This document shows positions 50,571 to 59,080 of a DNA stretch of 64,000 nt, one piece after another; within the stretch, counting starts at the first letter, position 1; every line of letters begins with the position of its first letter. The notes under the pieces were generated by a model that did no database searches, had not been told where the DNA came from, and saw nothing but the letters and a program-made list of their open reading frames with translations. Position numbers and translations under genes: made by a program. The DNA is from Paractinoplanes deccanensis (GTDB lineage Bacteria; Actinomycetota; Actinomycetes; Mycobacteriales; Micromonosporaceae): contig NZ_BOMI01000037.1 of the NCBI RefSeq assembly GCF_016862115.1, positions 62,001 through 126,000 on the forward strand. Reading direction: 5' to 3'.

Positions 50571-51490
50571 GACTCCTCCGATCCGGTTCGGCGCAGGATG
50601 AGCACGTCTTCGTGCTGCGGGAGCCATTGCGGGTCACCGTTGGCGATGGCGTAGCGGACGTTCTTTCGTTGGAAGAAGGAGGCGTGGTCGATCGCTCGGC
50701 CGTCTTGAACGCCAGCGATGAGAGCGACGCATTCCTCAACCAGTTCGAACCCGGCCACCTCTCCGGCGGCGACGACCATACCGGTGACGTCGATGAGTTC
50801 GCCCTGGCGGCGGTAGGGGCGGGCCGTGATGACCACGTGTCCTCCGGGACGGAGGAGGGCTTGGCATCCTGCAAGGATCTTTGTGAAGCCTTCGGCCAGT
50901 TCGTCGTGCCGGCGGTAGGCGAGATTCTTCGGATCTGCGCCATAGGTGTCGTAGATCCGGCGGACTTTGCCGCGCCCTCGGCCGGGAGTTACGGCGCGGC
51001 CGTGAACTGATGACCCATACGGCGGCGAGGTGATGACGAGCGCGACCTGGCCACGGATCTGCGGCGGCAACAGCGAAGGCAGGCACCGAGAGTCGCCCGT
51101 GTAGATCTCGCCATGGCCGGCCGCGCCGTTCTTGGTGGCGAGGGCGATGTTGATGGCGGCCAGTGCCGCCCAGCGGTCTTCGTACTCGACTCCGATGCCC
51201 CGCCGGCCAAGATGCATGGCCTCGACCACGGTGGTGCCGATCCCAGCCATCGGATCGGCGACGAGGTCGCCGGGGTCGGTGTAGGTGTTGATGGCGTAGC
51301 GGGCGATGGTGGGCAGCATCTTGCCGGGGTGGGCGATCGACTCGGCGGCGTAGCGGCCCTTACGCAATTCCCGGGAGAGCTGCTGGCCGGTGAGCCACAC
51401 GGAACCGGGGTAACTCTGGGCAAGGAGCCCAGCCACGGCGGAGTTGCCGTTCTTAGAGACGCGACGCGGGATGGGCGGCGTTTCAGGCAT
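50567..51490 (-). CDS. DNA methyltransferase (N4-cytosine or N6-adenine)
   Basis: A 307-residue methyltransferase. SAM-binding motif I is DPMAGIGTTVVEAMHLGRRGIGVEYED (about 77-102) and the catalytic motif IV is TSPPYG (about 134-139). The motif order is I then IV. A target-recognition part follows, including a Lys/Arg-rich loop (TPGRGRGKVRRIYDTYG). With no restriction enzyme in the operon it is likely a solitary or anti-restriction methyltransferase. It overlaps the neighbours by 8 and 4 bp. Confidence 0.88.
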   Translation of the reverse strand: MPETPPIPRRVSKNGNSAVAGLLAQSYPGSVWLTGQQLSRELRKGRYAAESIAHPGKMLPTIARYAINTYTDPGDLVADPMAGIGTTVVEAMHLGRRGIGVEYEDRWAALAAINIALATKNGAAGHGEIYTGDSRCLPSLLPPQIRGQVALVITSPPYGSSVHGRAVTPGRGRGKVRRIYDTYGADPKNLAYRRHDELAEGFTKILAGCQALLRPGGHVVITARPYRRQGELIDVTGMVVAAGEVAGFELVEECVALIAGVQDGRAIDHASFFQRKNVRYAIANGDPQWLPQHEDVLILRRTGSEES

Positions 51491-52163
51491 CGACGGCCTC
51501 CAGGGTGGCCGAGGCGAACGCTAGAAGGTCGCGATGAGCGCGAACATGCCTTCCGTCAAGCAACGGCGGTCGGCCGACCGCGCCGAGTTCAGTGCGGGGT
51601 TCGGTAGGCGGCAGCGGCGCGAGGAGCACCGGGATGTGCTGGTGGTAGAGCAACCCAGCGGCGCGGGCGGCGGCGATGACGTTTGAGCGGTGCCCCATTG
51701 CGTCAGTGCCCGGCCCGCCGATGAGCAGCGTGAGCAAGAACCCGCCGGGGCGCAGGTACGCCCGCCACGCATCGATGGCGCGGCTAAGGGATGGCGTGTC
51801 GCGGCTATCGACGTCGAGGCGTGGCAGAGTGGCGATGACCAGGCCGACCTTGGGCTCCGGCTGGGCGGTCAGCCCGTAGTGCTCGCCGAGCGAAGCGTCA
51901 CCCTGTGTAAGAGAACCGGCGGCGCGGCGGTGGAGGTAGTGGGCGGCCGCGGCGACGGTCGGGTGGGCGTCGAGGTCCAGCACGGTGTCGCCGTCGCGGG
52001 TGTAGTGGGCGATCAGGTGCGCGACGTGCTCCGGGTGGATGCCGTACCAGTCGGGCAGAGTAGCGCCGGAGTGTTGGCGCGGACCCTGGCCGTGCGGTCG
52101 GAACAGCAGCAGCGCGATGGGAGCGCGCGGCGGGTAGCTGTCGGTGGGTTGGGACTGCGACAT
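51483..52163 (-). CDS. Degenerate methyltransferase-like protein
   Basis: A 226-residue protein from ATG 52161-52163. It has a Rossmann methyltransferase outline (DTVLDLDAHPTVAAAAHYLHRRA as motif I region and AWRAYLRPGGFLLTLLI as motif VI-VII). The catalytic motif IV position reads ATLPRLDV rather than NPPY or SPPY. It probably lacks activity and may be a specificity or regulatory partner of the next gene, with which it overlaps by 8 bp. Longer starts would run through the promoter-like element at 52204-52234. Confidence 0.72.
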   Translation of the reverse strand: MSQSQPTDSYPPRAPIALLLFRPHGQGPRQHSGATLPDWYGIHPEHVAHLIAHYTRDGDTVLDLDAHPTVAAAAHYLHRRAAGSLTQGDASLGEHYGLTAQPEPKVGLVIATLPRLDVDSRDTPSLSRAIDAWRAYLRPGGFLLTLLIGGPGTDAMGHRSNVIAAARAAGLLYHQHIPVLLAPLPPTEPRTELGAVGRPPLLDGRHVRAHRDLLAFASATLEAVDA

Positions 52164-52203
52164 GGGCGTGGTGGGCCATGTCCGCTGACGAACGCTGACA
52201 TAT

Positions 52204-52234
52204 AGAGATACAGATTTCTGGCCGATTTTCGACA
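52204..52234 (-). promoter_or_regulatory. Bipartite promoter/operator element of the leftward ICE operon
   Basis: On the minus strand it reads TGTCGAAAA-N10-ATCTGTATCTCT, ending 40 bases before the ATG at 52163. The same element occurs at 53696-53726 on the plus strand with identical spacing. TATCTC in the right half could be a -10 box. Confidence 0.75.
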
Positions 52235-52291
52235 TCGTGCAGGGCGCGTCAGCTCCGGCACTGCTCACTCAAAGGGCGGCAGTGCGAGTCC

Positions 52292-52788
52292 TTGAACAAG
52301 ATCCTTTAGAGATTGAACACCCAGGCCACGGCCGGTGATGCATCCCGACTCCCTGTGGCGGAGCTTGCCCGATCAGAACTTGCAGGTGGGCGCCATGAAC
52401 ACCACGCCCAGGCCGGCTTGATCAGGGTGACCGGACTCTCAAGCCAGATCAGTGCACACCATGAACAAGATCGCCAGCGACCGTGAACAAGATCGACTAG
52501 GGCGGATTCACACCTCCCTCAGCTTGAACACACCGCGCAGCGGCGCTCCGTTGAAGGGCTTCTCAACACCACTCGCCGCCTGCACCGCACCAATGTTCAT
52601 CGATCGCGTCGGTCCGCGTTCCACTTAGGGAGCCCTCTCTTTAGTGGCCATGAACAGCGAGGCGCAAGGCCGGGTGTCAGTACGAGGCGGAGCAGGCAAC
52701 GTGCCTCGCTTCCCAGCGCACCAGCCGTCGCCGCATACACAGAGTGACCCACTTGAACAAGGCCCACATGTTCAAGATCTGTTCAACC
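52292..52788. repeat. Repeated TGAACAAGATC words: candidate oriT, replication origin or regulator sites
   Basis: TGAACAAGATC occurs at 52293-52303, 52462-52472 and 52484-52494, and shorter TTGAACA words at 52313 and 52525. CTTGAACA (52752-52759) and TGTTCAAG (52769-52776) form a perfect inverted repeat with a 9 bp spacer, followed by GATCTGTTCAAC. The region, about 600 bp without genes, sits between the two operons, where iterons and an origin of transfer would be expected. Confidence 0.72.
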
Positions 52789-52870
52789 TGAGTGGCGGGA
52801 TAGGTGCCGTACTCGCCAGGCGCTCACTGAGCCGCCGGGCGTTCGTCACCCACATTTCGGGGGAATCCTG

Positions 52871-53686
52871 ATGTCCAAGTCTGTTCGTTCGACCGTGCCC
52901 GCCGGCGTCAACGCTCCGGGCCTGGTGCTCGGTGAGCAGCCATTCGACGTGGCCGCGACCGCCTTGCGGTTGCTCACCACCGGCCCGGAGCCGCTGTCGG
53001 TGGACGGTGCGGCGCTCGGCGGTGGCCTGCCGCGCCGCCGGATCGTGCTGGCGGAGCTGGCTTCGATCCTGATGCATCCGTCCTGCGGCCATGTGACCAG
53101 TGATCGGGTGTGGCGGCTGCTGATCGAGCGCGCCCGTAACGACGGCCCCGCCTGGGTGGTTGGCGCGGTGGGGGTGGCGCTGCCGGGCCTGCGGCAGGCG
53201 GCCTATCGGCTGCGTCACTACTCCGGTGACGTGCAAGCCGAGCTGCTGACCAGCTTCGTCGCCGCGCTGCCCGCAGTTAACTCATCCGGTGCCCGGGTAG
53301 TGCAACGCCTGCTCAGCGCCACCTTCACCGCCGCCCGTGCCGAGCTGCGAGCCAGCGAACCGCGCCGGGAATCCGACCACCTCGACACCACGGCGCTGTG
53401 GCCGCGAGCCGGGCATCCGGACCTGGTGTTGGCCCGCGCGGTCGCGGCCGGTGTCATCACCGCCGCCGACGCGGAGCTGATCGGCGCGACTCGGCTGGCC
53501 GGAACCTCGGTCGCGGAGTACGCCGAGAGCCTCGGTAAGCAGGTCAAGGCGATCTACAAGGCGCGGGACCGCGCCGAGGGCCTGCTCGTTGCAGCCATGA
53601 ACGCCGGGCTGCTGTCGGACCCTGACGCGGAAGTCATCACCGAAGCGACCATGACCCTACGCGTCGACTTCCAGCACCGTCTTTAA
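52871..53686 (+). CDS. Hypothetical regulator with sigma-region-4-like HTH
   Basis: A 271-residue soluble protein with ATG preceded by GGGGGAA. It is mostly helical. The C-terminal part VITAADAELIGATRLAGTSVAEYAESLGKQVKAIYKARDRAEGLLVAAMNAG resembles the region 4 HTH of sigma factors (the pattern of helix-turn-helix with ARDRAE). A central Ala/Leu-rich part (about 60-150) may be a dimerisation domain. It may control the bipartite elements beside it. No close family is recognised. Confidence 0.7.
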   Translation: MSKSVRSTVPAGVNAPGLVLGEQPFDVAATALRLLTTGPEPLSVDGAALGGGLPRRRIVLAELASILMHPSCGHVTSDRVWRLLIERARNDGPAWVVGAVGVALPGLRQAAYRLRHYSGDVQAELLTSFVAALPAVNSSGARVVQRLLSATFTAARAELRASEPRRESDHLDTTALWPRAGHPDLVLARAVAAGVITAADAELIGATRLAGTSVAEYAESLGKQVKAIYKARDRAEGLLVAAMNAGLLSDPDAEVITEATMTLRVDFQHRL

Positions 53687-53695
53687 CCTGCGGCT

Positions 53696-53746
53696 TGTCG
53701 AAAACAAGGCCGGAATCTGTATCTCTTAGTGCGGACTTCTCCGCAC
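53696..53746 (+). promoter_or_regulatory. Bipartite promoter/operator element and leader hairpin of the transfer operon
   Basis: TGTCGAAAA-N10-ATCTGTATCTCT at 53696-53726 matches the leftward element at 52204-52234 (inverted orientation, 1.5 kb apart). Directly after it, GTGCGGA-CTTC-TCCGCAC (53729-53746) forms a perfect 7 bp hairpin that could act in attenuation. The pilin gene starts 206 bp downstream. Confidence 0.75.
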
Positions 53747-53932
53747 CTGGTGACCTCGCTCGACCGGTCCCGCTGACGGCGCTGACACCCGTGACGGCTC
53801 GCCCCTTCCCCGATGAGGAGGACGGCCATCCGCACCGGTCGCACCTGGGTTCACCGCATCCCTTCACCCGTGACGCCCGGCCCCCGCGCGCTCTGATGCG
53901 AGGGCCGGGCCACCCGGAGGTGCCCACGTCCC

Positions 53933-54340
53933 ATGACCCGCCACCCGTTGAAGAGGTCCACCCCGCCGCCGGGCCGCCCGAGCGGCGACCGCCGCCTCCA
54001 GCTCGTTCGTGGAGTACGGCTTCTCGTTCCCGCCGCCATCGCCGCCGCGGTGCTCGTGCTCGGCGCGGGGCCGGAGGCGGCCTTCGCCGCCGCGCCGGCC
54101 GAGACGGTACTCGCCGCCGATTCCATCGCCACTGTCCTGAACAACGTCCGGGCTTGGGCGATGGGTTTCCTCGCCGCCTGGGCTTCGCTGTGCCTGACCG
54201 TCGGCTTCCTGCGCTACACCAGCGGCGAGGCCGACGAGGTGGAGAAGGGCAAGAGAGCGCTGCGCAGCGCCGCCGTCGGCTATGCCGGAGCGCTGTTGGT
54301 CCCGCTGCTGCTCACGATCATCGCGGCGTGGACCGCATGA
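53933..54340 (+). CDS. VirB2/TrbC-like pilin subunit
   Basis: A 135-residue membrane protein. A long signal peptide ends near AAFAAAP (about residue 55), followed by two hydrophobic helices (about 70-92 and 112-133) separated by a short charged loop (TSGEADEVEKGKRALRS). This is the layout of type IV secretion major pilins. It overlaps the next gene by 4 bp (ATGA) and is the first gene of the transfer operon. Confidence 0.75.
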   Translation: MTRHPLKRSTPPPGRPSGDRRLQLVRGVRLLVPAAIAAAVLVLGAGPEAAFAAAPAETVLAADSIATVLNNVRAWAMGFLAAWASLCLTVGFLRYTSGEADEVEKGKRALRSAAVGYAGALLVPLLLTIIAAWTA

Positions 54341-56373
54341 TGGCCCTCCACCGCACCGCGCGCCGCCTCGTCGGGGCCGCGCTCGTGTTAGCCGCGATGC
54401 TGATTGGGCTGGCCGCTGCCGGGGCGGCGTGGGCGGATCCGCCTCCGGCTCCCGCTCCGGTTACGGGGACGCCATTCCCCACGCCGAATACGCCACCCCT
54501 GATTCCGACGCCACCACAGAACGGCCCGAGCCCGACAGCGCCGTCGTCTCCGGAGGTGCCGCAGCCGTCCCCGCAGCCGTCCCCGACTCCGGACAGTGCA
54601 GACGATGACGATCCGGGGCTGTTCGATATCCCTGGGCAGATCCGTAAGGCGATCAACGACTTTCTGATTTGGGTCGCCAAGAAGATACTGAACCCGGTTC
54701 TGGAGGCCCTCGGCTCCACAGCGCTGTCCACGCCGGACCTCACCGCGAACCCGGCGGTGACAGCAGTGTGGACCACGAGCATGGTCACCGCGAACGCCCT
54801 CTACGGGCTCCTCGTGCTGGCCGGCTGCTTCACCATCATGTCTCGCGAGTCCGTGCAAACGCAGTACGGGCTCAAGGAGATCGCGCCACGGGTGGCCGCC
54901 GGTGCGGTGCTCTCAAACTTGAGCCTGATCATCTGCGGCAAAGCCATTGAGGTGGCCAACGCGCTGACCGTCGGCGTCATGGGCCAAGGCGTTGAAGCTC
55001 AGGCCGCGGCCGACGCGATCGGCGAATACCTGACGTCGACGCTGACCGGCTCGTCAGTCAACATCATGTTCGGCTTGCTCGGCATCGCCGTCGCGGCGCT
55101 GGGCATCATCACGGTGATCACCTTCGTGATGCGGGTCGGGTTGTTCATCGTGCTGATCGGAATCGGCCCGATTGTGCTGGTCCTGCACGCCACACCCCAG
55201 ACCGAGGGCATCGCCTACACCTGGTGGCGCGCAATCGGCGCGTGTCTGGGCTTGCAGGTCGGCCAGGCAGTGATCGTGCTGGTCACCGTGAAGGTGTTCC
55301 TGACCCCGAAGGGCATGGAAGTTCTCGGCGTGCCGGCCAGCAGCAAAGGTCTGCTCGGCGTGCTGGCTTGCATCACGATGCTGTGGTTGCTGATCAAGCT
55401 GCCTGGCCTGATGAAACAGTTCGTGCTCGGCCCCCTCCAGCTGCAAAGCCAAGGCCGGGGGCTGCTCGGGCAACTGCTTCAGGCGTTCGTCACTTTCAAG
55501 ACCCTCGGCGCTGCCGCCGGGCTGCTTAGCGCGGGCCGCAACGCCCTGCCGCAGCGGGCCGCCATGAGCCGTCCGACGAGCGTGGTCAGGGCGGGGACTG
55601 CGACGCGATCGGTCCCCAAGAGCCGGGTCACGCCGTCCCCGGGGCGGTCCCGGCCGTCCCCGGTTGCCCCGGTTCAGTTCAGCCATGCTCCGGCCACCCA
55701 GACTCCGCTCGCCGCACCGGCAGCCGTCAACGGCCCGCCCGCGTTTAGCGACTCGCCGCAACCCGCCACGCCTATCTCGGCCCCAACCGGCACCGCTCCC
55801 GCCGTGCCGTTCTCTCACCTGCCCACCACCGGCCCGGCGATCGCTCAGCCGAGCAGGGCAGCGGCGACCCCGATCTTCAGCAACAGCACCCCTTCGCCTT
55901 CGAGCCCCTCGCCGACTAGGCCGCTACCTGAGGCAACGTTCTCCTCAGCACCGGCGAAGCAGACGGCACCAAGTCGGCCCCCAGCCCCGGTCACACCGGT
56001 GTTCTCCAACGTGCCGGCTTCGCGATCGAATAAGCCGAACACCTCGGACCCGGCGGCGGGTCAAGGTGCCACAAGGAAGGCGTCGACCGGACGGCCGACA
56101 GCGGCGCGGCGCGCCAACGATCCGCCGACCAATCCGAGTCCTCGCCGCTTGCCCACGCGGCAGGCACCTGCGACGACCGCATCGCCGCCACCTACCTCGT
56201 CAGTGAAGCCGCTCCCGCGACCCGCGCCACGCGGCACCACGACACAGGCATTTCGGCCCGCCGCGCCGTCGTCGTCTCCACAGGCCAGAGACACCGGGAC
56301 GGAGCCGTCCCCGGCCTCGTCCCCACCGTCCTCGCCGCCGGCGCGGCGCCGTCCCCGAGGAGGTAAGTCATGA
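54337..56373 (+). CDS. VirB6/TrbL-like polytopic channel protein
   Basis: A 678-residue membrane protein. A signal-like helix (about 8-28), a Pro-rich stretch (about 30-90) and an amphipathic helix (GQIRKAINDFLIWVAKKILNPVLEAL) precede about six membrane helices (about 150-365), including IITVITFVMRVGLFIVLIGIGPIVLVL. From about 390 the C-terminus is long, Pro/Ser/Ala-rich and probably disordered in the cytoplasm or wall. The location and topology match the VirB6/TrbL inner-membrane channel. Start ATG 54337 overlaps the pilin stop (ATGA). Confidence 0.82.
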   Translation: MMALHRTARRLVGAALVLAAMLIGLAAAGAAWADPPPAPAPVTGTPFPTPNTPPLIPTPPQNGPSPTAPSSPEVPQPSPQPSPTPDSADDDDPGLFDIPGQIRKAINDFLIWVAKKILNPVLEALGSTALSTPDLTANPAVTAVWTTSMVTANALYGLLVLAGCFTIMSRESVQTQYGLKEIAPRVAAGAVLSNLSLIICGKAIEVANALTVGVMGQGVEAQAAADAIGEYLTSTLTGSSVNIMFGLLGIAVAALGIITVITFVMRVGLFIVLIGIGPIVLVLHATPQTEGIAYTWWRAIGACLGLQVGQAVIVLVTVKVFLTPKGMEVLGVPASSKGLLGVLACITMLWLLIKLPGLMKQFVLGPLQLQSQGRGLLGQLLQAFVTFKTLGAAAGLLSAGRNALPQRAAMSRPTSVVRAGTATRSVPKSRVTPSPGRSRPSPVAPVQFSHAPATQTPLAAPAAVNGPPAFSDSPQPATPISAPTGTAPAVPFSHLPTTGPAIAQPSRAAATPIFSNSTPSPSSPSPTRPLPEATFSSAPAKQTAPSRPPAPVTPVFSNVPASRSNKPNTSDPAAGQGATRKASTGRPTAARRANDPPTNPSPRRLPTRQAPATTASPPPTSSVKPLPRPAPRGTTTQAFRPAAPSSSPQARDTGTEPSPASSPPSSPPARRRPRGGKS

Positions 56374-57308
56374 GCCGCCGTACCGACGAGCCGCCGATGC
56401 GCGCGCGCATTCCCGCTGACGTGGAGCGCCCGGACCGGGTCGTATTCGGGATGACCTGGCATCAGCTGGTCATTCTGACCATCACCGGCCTGCTGCTCTA
56501 CGTCGCTTGGACCGTCGTGGCCACGCTGGTGCCACCGCTGCTGTTCCTCATTGTCGCGGTCCCGATCGCCGGAGCGGCGTTCTTCCTGGCTGTCGGCCGC
56601 CGCGACGGCATCAGTCTCGATCGGTGGCTGCTCAACGCGGTCCGGCACCGGCAAGCACCGCACCGGCTCGTCCCGGCCGATGGCGCTATCTATCCGGCCC
56701 CCGCCTGGGTGGCGACCACGGCCGGGCCGGGCGACCGGCTCCCGCTGCCTGCACCGCTGCAACTTCCGGCCCGTGGCATCACTGCCGACGGGCTGATCGA
56801 GCTCGGCTCGGACGGCACAACGAGCCTGGTCAGCGCCTCAACGGTGGCCTTCGGACTCCGTACGGCCACCGAGCAGAATGGCCTCGTAGCTGGGTTCGCC
56901 CGCTGGCTGCACAGCCTCGATGGCCCCACCCAAATCGTGGTGCGGGCCCGGCGTGTCCATCTGACTCACCTCGCCGATCGGCTCCTCGCCGACGCGCCTG
57001 GATTGCCGCATCCGGCCCTGGAAGAGGCCGCACGCGCGCACGCCGCGTTCCTCGACGACCTCGCCGCCCGGCGGGAGCTGCTGCATCGGCACGTCACCGT
57101 CGCGATGCGCAGCACCCGCGGCCCTCGTCACACAGTCCACCAGGCCGCCGAGACGGTCCGGGCGCTGTCGGGCTGCGAGGTCGCCGCCCGAACGCTCAAC
57201 CGCGAGGAAACGGCCTCGGTGCTGGCCAGTGCACTCAGCCCGTCTCCCCACCTCGGCCCAGTCATCCGGACTCCGGCGCCTGATTTCGGCGAAAGTGAGC
57301 ACCTGTGA
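56370..57308 (+). CDS. PrgI/VirB3-like transfer protein
   Basis: A 312-residue protein. The N-terminus MRARIPADVERPDRVVFGMTWHQLVIL and two adjacent helices (about 31-71) match PrgI-family proteins, which replace VirB3 in Gram-positive conjugation systems. The remaining 230 residues (from about 105) are a soluble domain with RARRVHLTHLADRLL and a C-terminal alpha region. It is preceded and followed by 4 bp overlaps and comes directly before VirB4, as expected. Confidence 0.83.
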   Translation: MSRRTDEPPMRARIPADVERPDRVVFGMTWHQLVILTITGLLLYVAWTVVATLVPPLLFLIVAVPIAGAAFFLAVGRRDGISLDRWLLNAVRHRQAPHRLVPADGAIYPAPAWVATTAGPGDRLPLPAPLQLPARGITADGLIELGSDGTTSLVSASTVAFGLRTATEQNGLVAGFARWLHSLDGPTQIVVRARRVHLTHLADRLLADAPGLPHPALEEAARAHAAFLDDLAARRELLHRHVTVAMRSTRGPRHTVHQAAETVRALSGCEVAARTLNREETASVLASALSPSPHLGPVIRTPAPDFGESEHL

Positions 57309-59053
57309 ACTTCTTGGCGCGTCGCCGCCCCCGCGCCTTCCCCCAGCCGGAAACGATCATCCCCGGCAGCCCGGACGCGGTCGAGGTCGGGGGCCGGTCG
57401 GTTCGGATCGGCGACGGATACACCGCCACCCTGGCCGTGACCGGCTACCCCTCCGAGGTCGGTCCCGGCTGGCTCGAGCCGCTACTGTCCTACCCCGGCC
57501 GCGTCGATGTGTCGCTGCACATCGAACCCGTCCCGCCGGTCATCGCCTCCCAGCGCCTACGCAAGCAGCGCTCGCGGTTCGAGGCATCACGCCGGCAGGA
57601 CGCCACTAAGGGCCGCCTCGACGATCCAGAGCTGGACGCGGCCGCGGCCGACGCCGCCGAGCTAGCCTCCCGCCTGGCCCGGGGCGAAGCCCGGCTGTTC
57701 CGGCTCGGGCTCTACCTGACCGTGCACGCCGACAGCGAACCGGAACTCGCCGACCGCGTGACCGAGGTCCGCGTTTTGGCCTCGTCGCTGCTGATGGATG
57801 TCGCCCCCGCCACCTGGCGGCAGCTACAGGGCTGGATCACCAGCCTGCCCCTTGCCTTCGATGCCCTGGGAATGACGCGGGTGTTCGACACCGACGCGCT
57901 CGCCGCCGCGTTCCCGTTCACCAGCCCCGACCTGCCCAGCACCACCGGCGACGGCGTGCTGTACGGGCTGAATCTGCACTCGCCCGGCGTCGTGATCTGG
58001 GACCGGTGGGCGCAGCCCAACTACAACTCGGTCATCCTCGCCCGGTCCGGTGAAGGCAAGTCCTACCTGGCCAAACTCGACCTGCTGCGCAACCTCTACC
58101 AGGGCGTCGAAGCGTTCGTCATCGATCCCGAAGACGAGTACGTACGCCTGGCCGAGGCGGTTGGAGGGACCATCATCCGGCCGGGCGTCCCAGGCGTGCG
58201 GATCAACCCGCTCGACCTATCGGCAGGCGATGGCGAGGACGCGCTCGTGCGCAGGGCACTGTTCATGCAGACGTTCGTCTCGGTGCTGACCGGCGGAGCA
58301 GGAGTGTCGCCGGAGGAAGCCGCCGCCTTGGACGTGGCGGTCCTGGCCGCGTACCGGGCCAAGGGCATCACGTCCGATCCACGTACGTGGCGGCGGCCCG
58401 CGCCGCTGCTGGCCGACGTCGCCGCCGCCCTGGACGAGTCCGGCGAATCCGGGCGCGTCCTGGCCGCACGGCTCTATCCGTACGTCGCCGGGTCGTTCAA
58501 AGGTCTGTTCGACGGCCCGACCAGCACTGCCGCCGCCGGGCATCTGGTCGTGTACGCGATCAAGGACCTGCCGGAGGAGCTGAAGCCTGTCGGCACGTTG
58601 CTGATCCTGGACGCCATCTGGCGCATGGTCAGCTCCTCTCACCAGGCCGGCACCCGACGCAGACGTCTGGTCCTGGTCGACGAGGCGTGGCTGATGCTGC
58701 GCGCGGGGCTCGGGGCACAGTTCCTGTTCCGGCTGGCGAAGTCGGCCCGCAAGTACGAGGCCGGGCTCGGGGTGATCACGCAGGACGCGGCCGATGTCCT
58801 TTCCACCGATGTGGGCCGGGCGGTCGTCTCGAACGCGGCCACGCAGGTGCTCCTACGGCAGGCGCCGCAGGCCATCGACGCAGTCACCGAGGCATTCGGA
58901 CTCACCGACGGCGAACGCGCGTTCCTGCTGTCCTGCTCACGCGGTGATGCCCTGCTCGCTGCCGGGGCGGCGCGGGTGGCGTTCCACAGCATCGCCTCCG
59001 ACGACGTCGAACACGGCCTGGTCGTCACCGGCCCCGCCACGCCGCGCCGCTAA
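57305..59053 (+). CDS. VirB4-type conjugation ATPase
   Basis: A 582-residue ATPase, the energising subunit of the type IV secretion channel. An N-terminal domain (about 1-215) is followed by Walker A ARSGEGKS (246-253), Walker B RLVLVDEAWLML (about 460) and SARKYEAGLGVITQDAADV, plus FPFTSPDLPSTTGDGVLYGLNLHS, typical of VirB4/TraE proteins. The GTG start (57305) overlaps the previous stop as GTGA. Confidence 0.95.
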   Translation: MNFLARRRPRAFPQPETIIPGSPDAVEVGGRSVRIGDGYTATLAVTGYPSEVGPGWLEPLLSYPGRVDVSLHIEPVPPVIASQRLRKQRSRFEASRRQDATKGRLDDPELDAAAADAAELASRLARGEARLFRLGLYLTVHADSEPELADRVTEVRVLASSLLMDVAPATWRQLQGWITSLPLAFDALGMTRVFDTDALAAAFPFTSPDLPSTTGDGVLYGLNLHSPGVVIWDRWAQPNYNSVILARSGEGKSYLAKLDLLRNLYQGVEAFVIDPEDEYVRLAEAVGGTIIRPGVPGVRINPLDLSAGDGEDALVRRALFMQTFVSVLTGGAGVSPEEAAALDVAVLAAYRAKGITSDPRTWRRPAPLLADVAAALDESGESGRVLAARLYPYVAGSFKGLFDGPTSTAAAGHLVVYAIKDLPEELKPVGTLLILDAIWRMVSSSHQAGTRRRRLVLVDEAWLMLRAGLGAQFLFRLAKSARKYEAGLGVITQDAADVLSTDVGRAVVSNAATQVLLRQAPQAIDAVTEAFGLTDGERAFLLSCSRGDALLAAGAARVAFHSIASDDVEHGLVVTGPATPRR

Positions 59054-59080
59054 TCCCTCGCTCGGATGGGAGAACCCGCC

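Noticed and set aside
50567..52163. Restriction-modification system
   Set aside because: No endonuclease-like gene is present in the operon; only methyltransferase-like proteins are seen.
53695..53932. Coding start at TTG 53695 before the pilin gene
   Set aside because: The frame only reads through the promoter-like element and the leader; the pilin and TrbL genes have their own starts.
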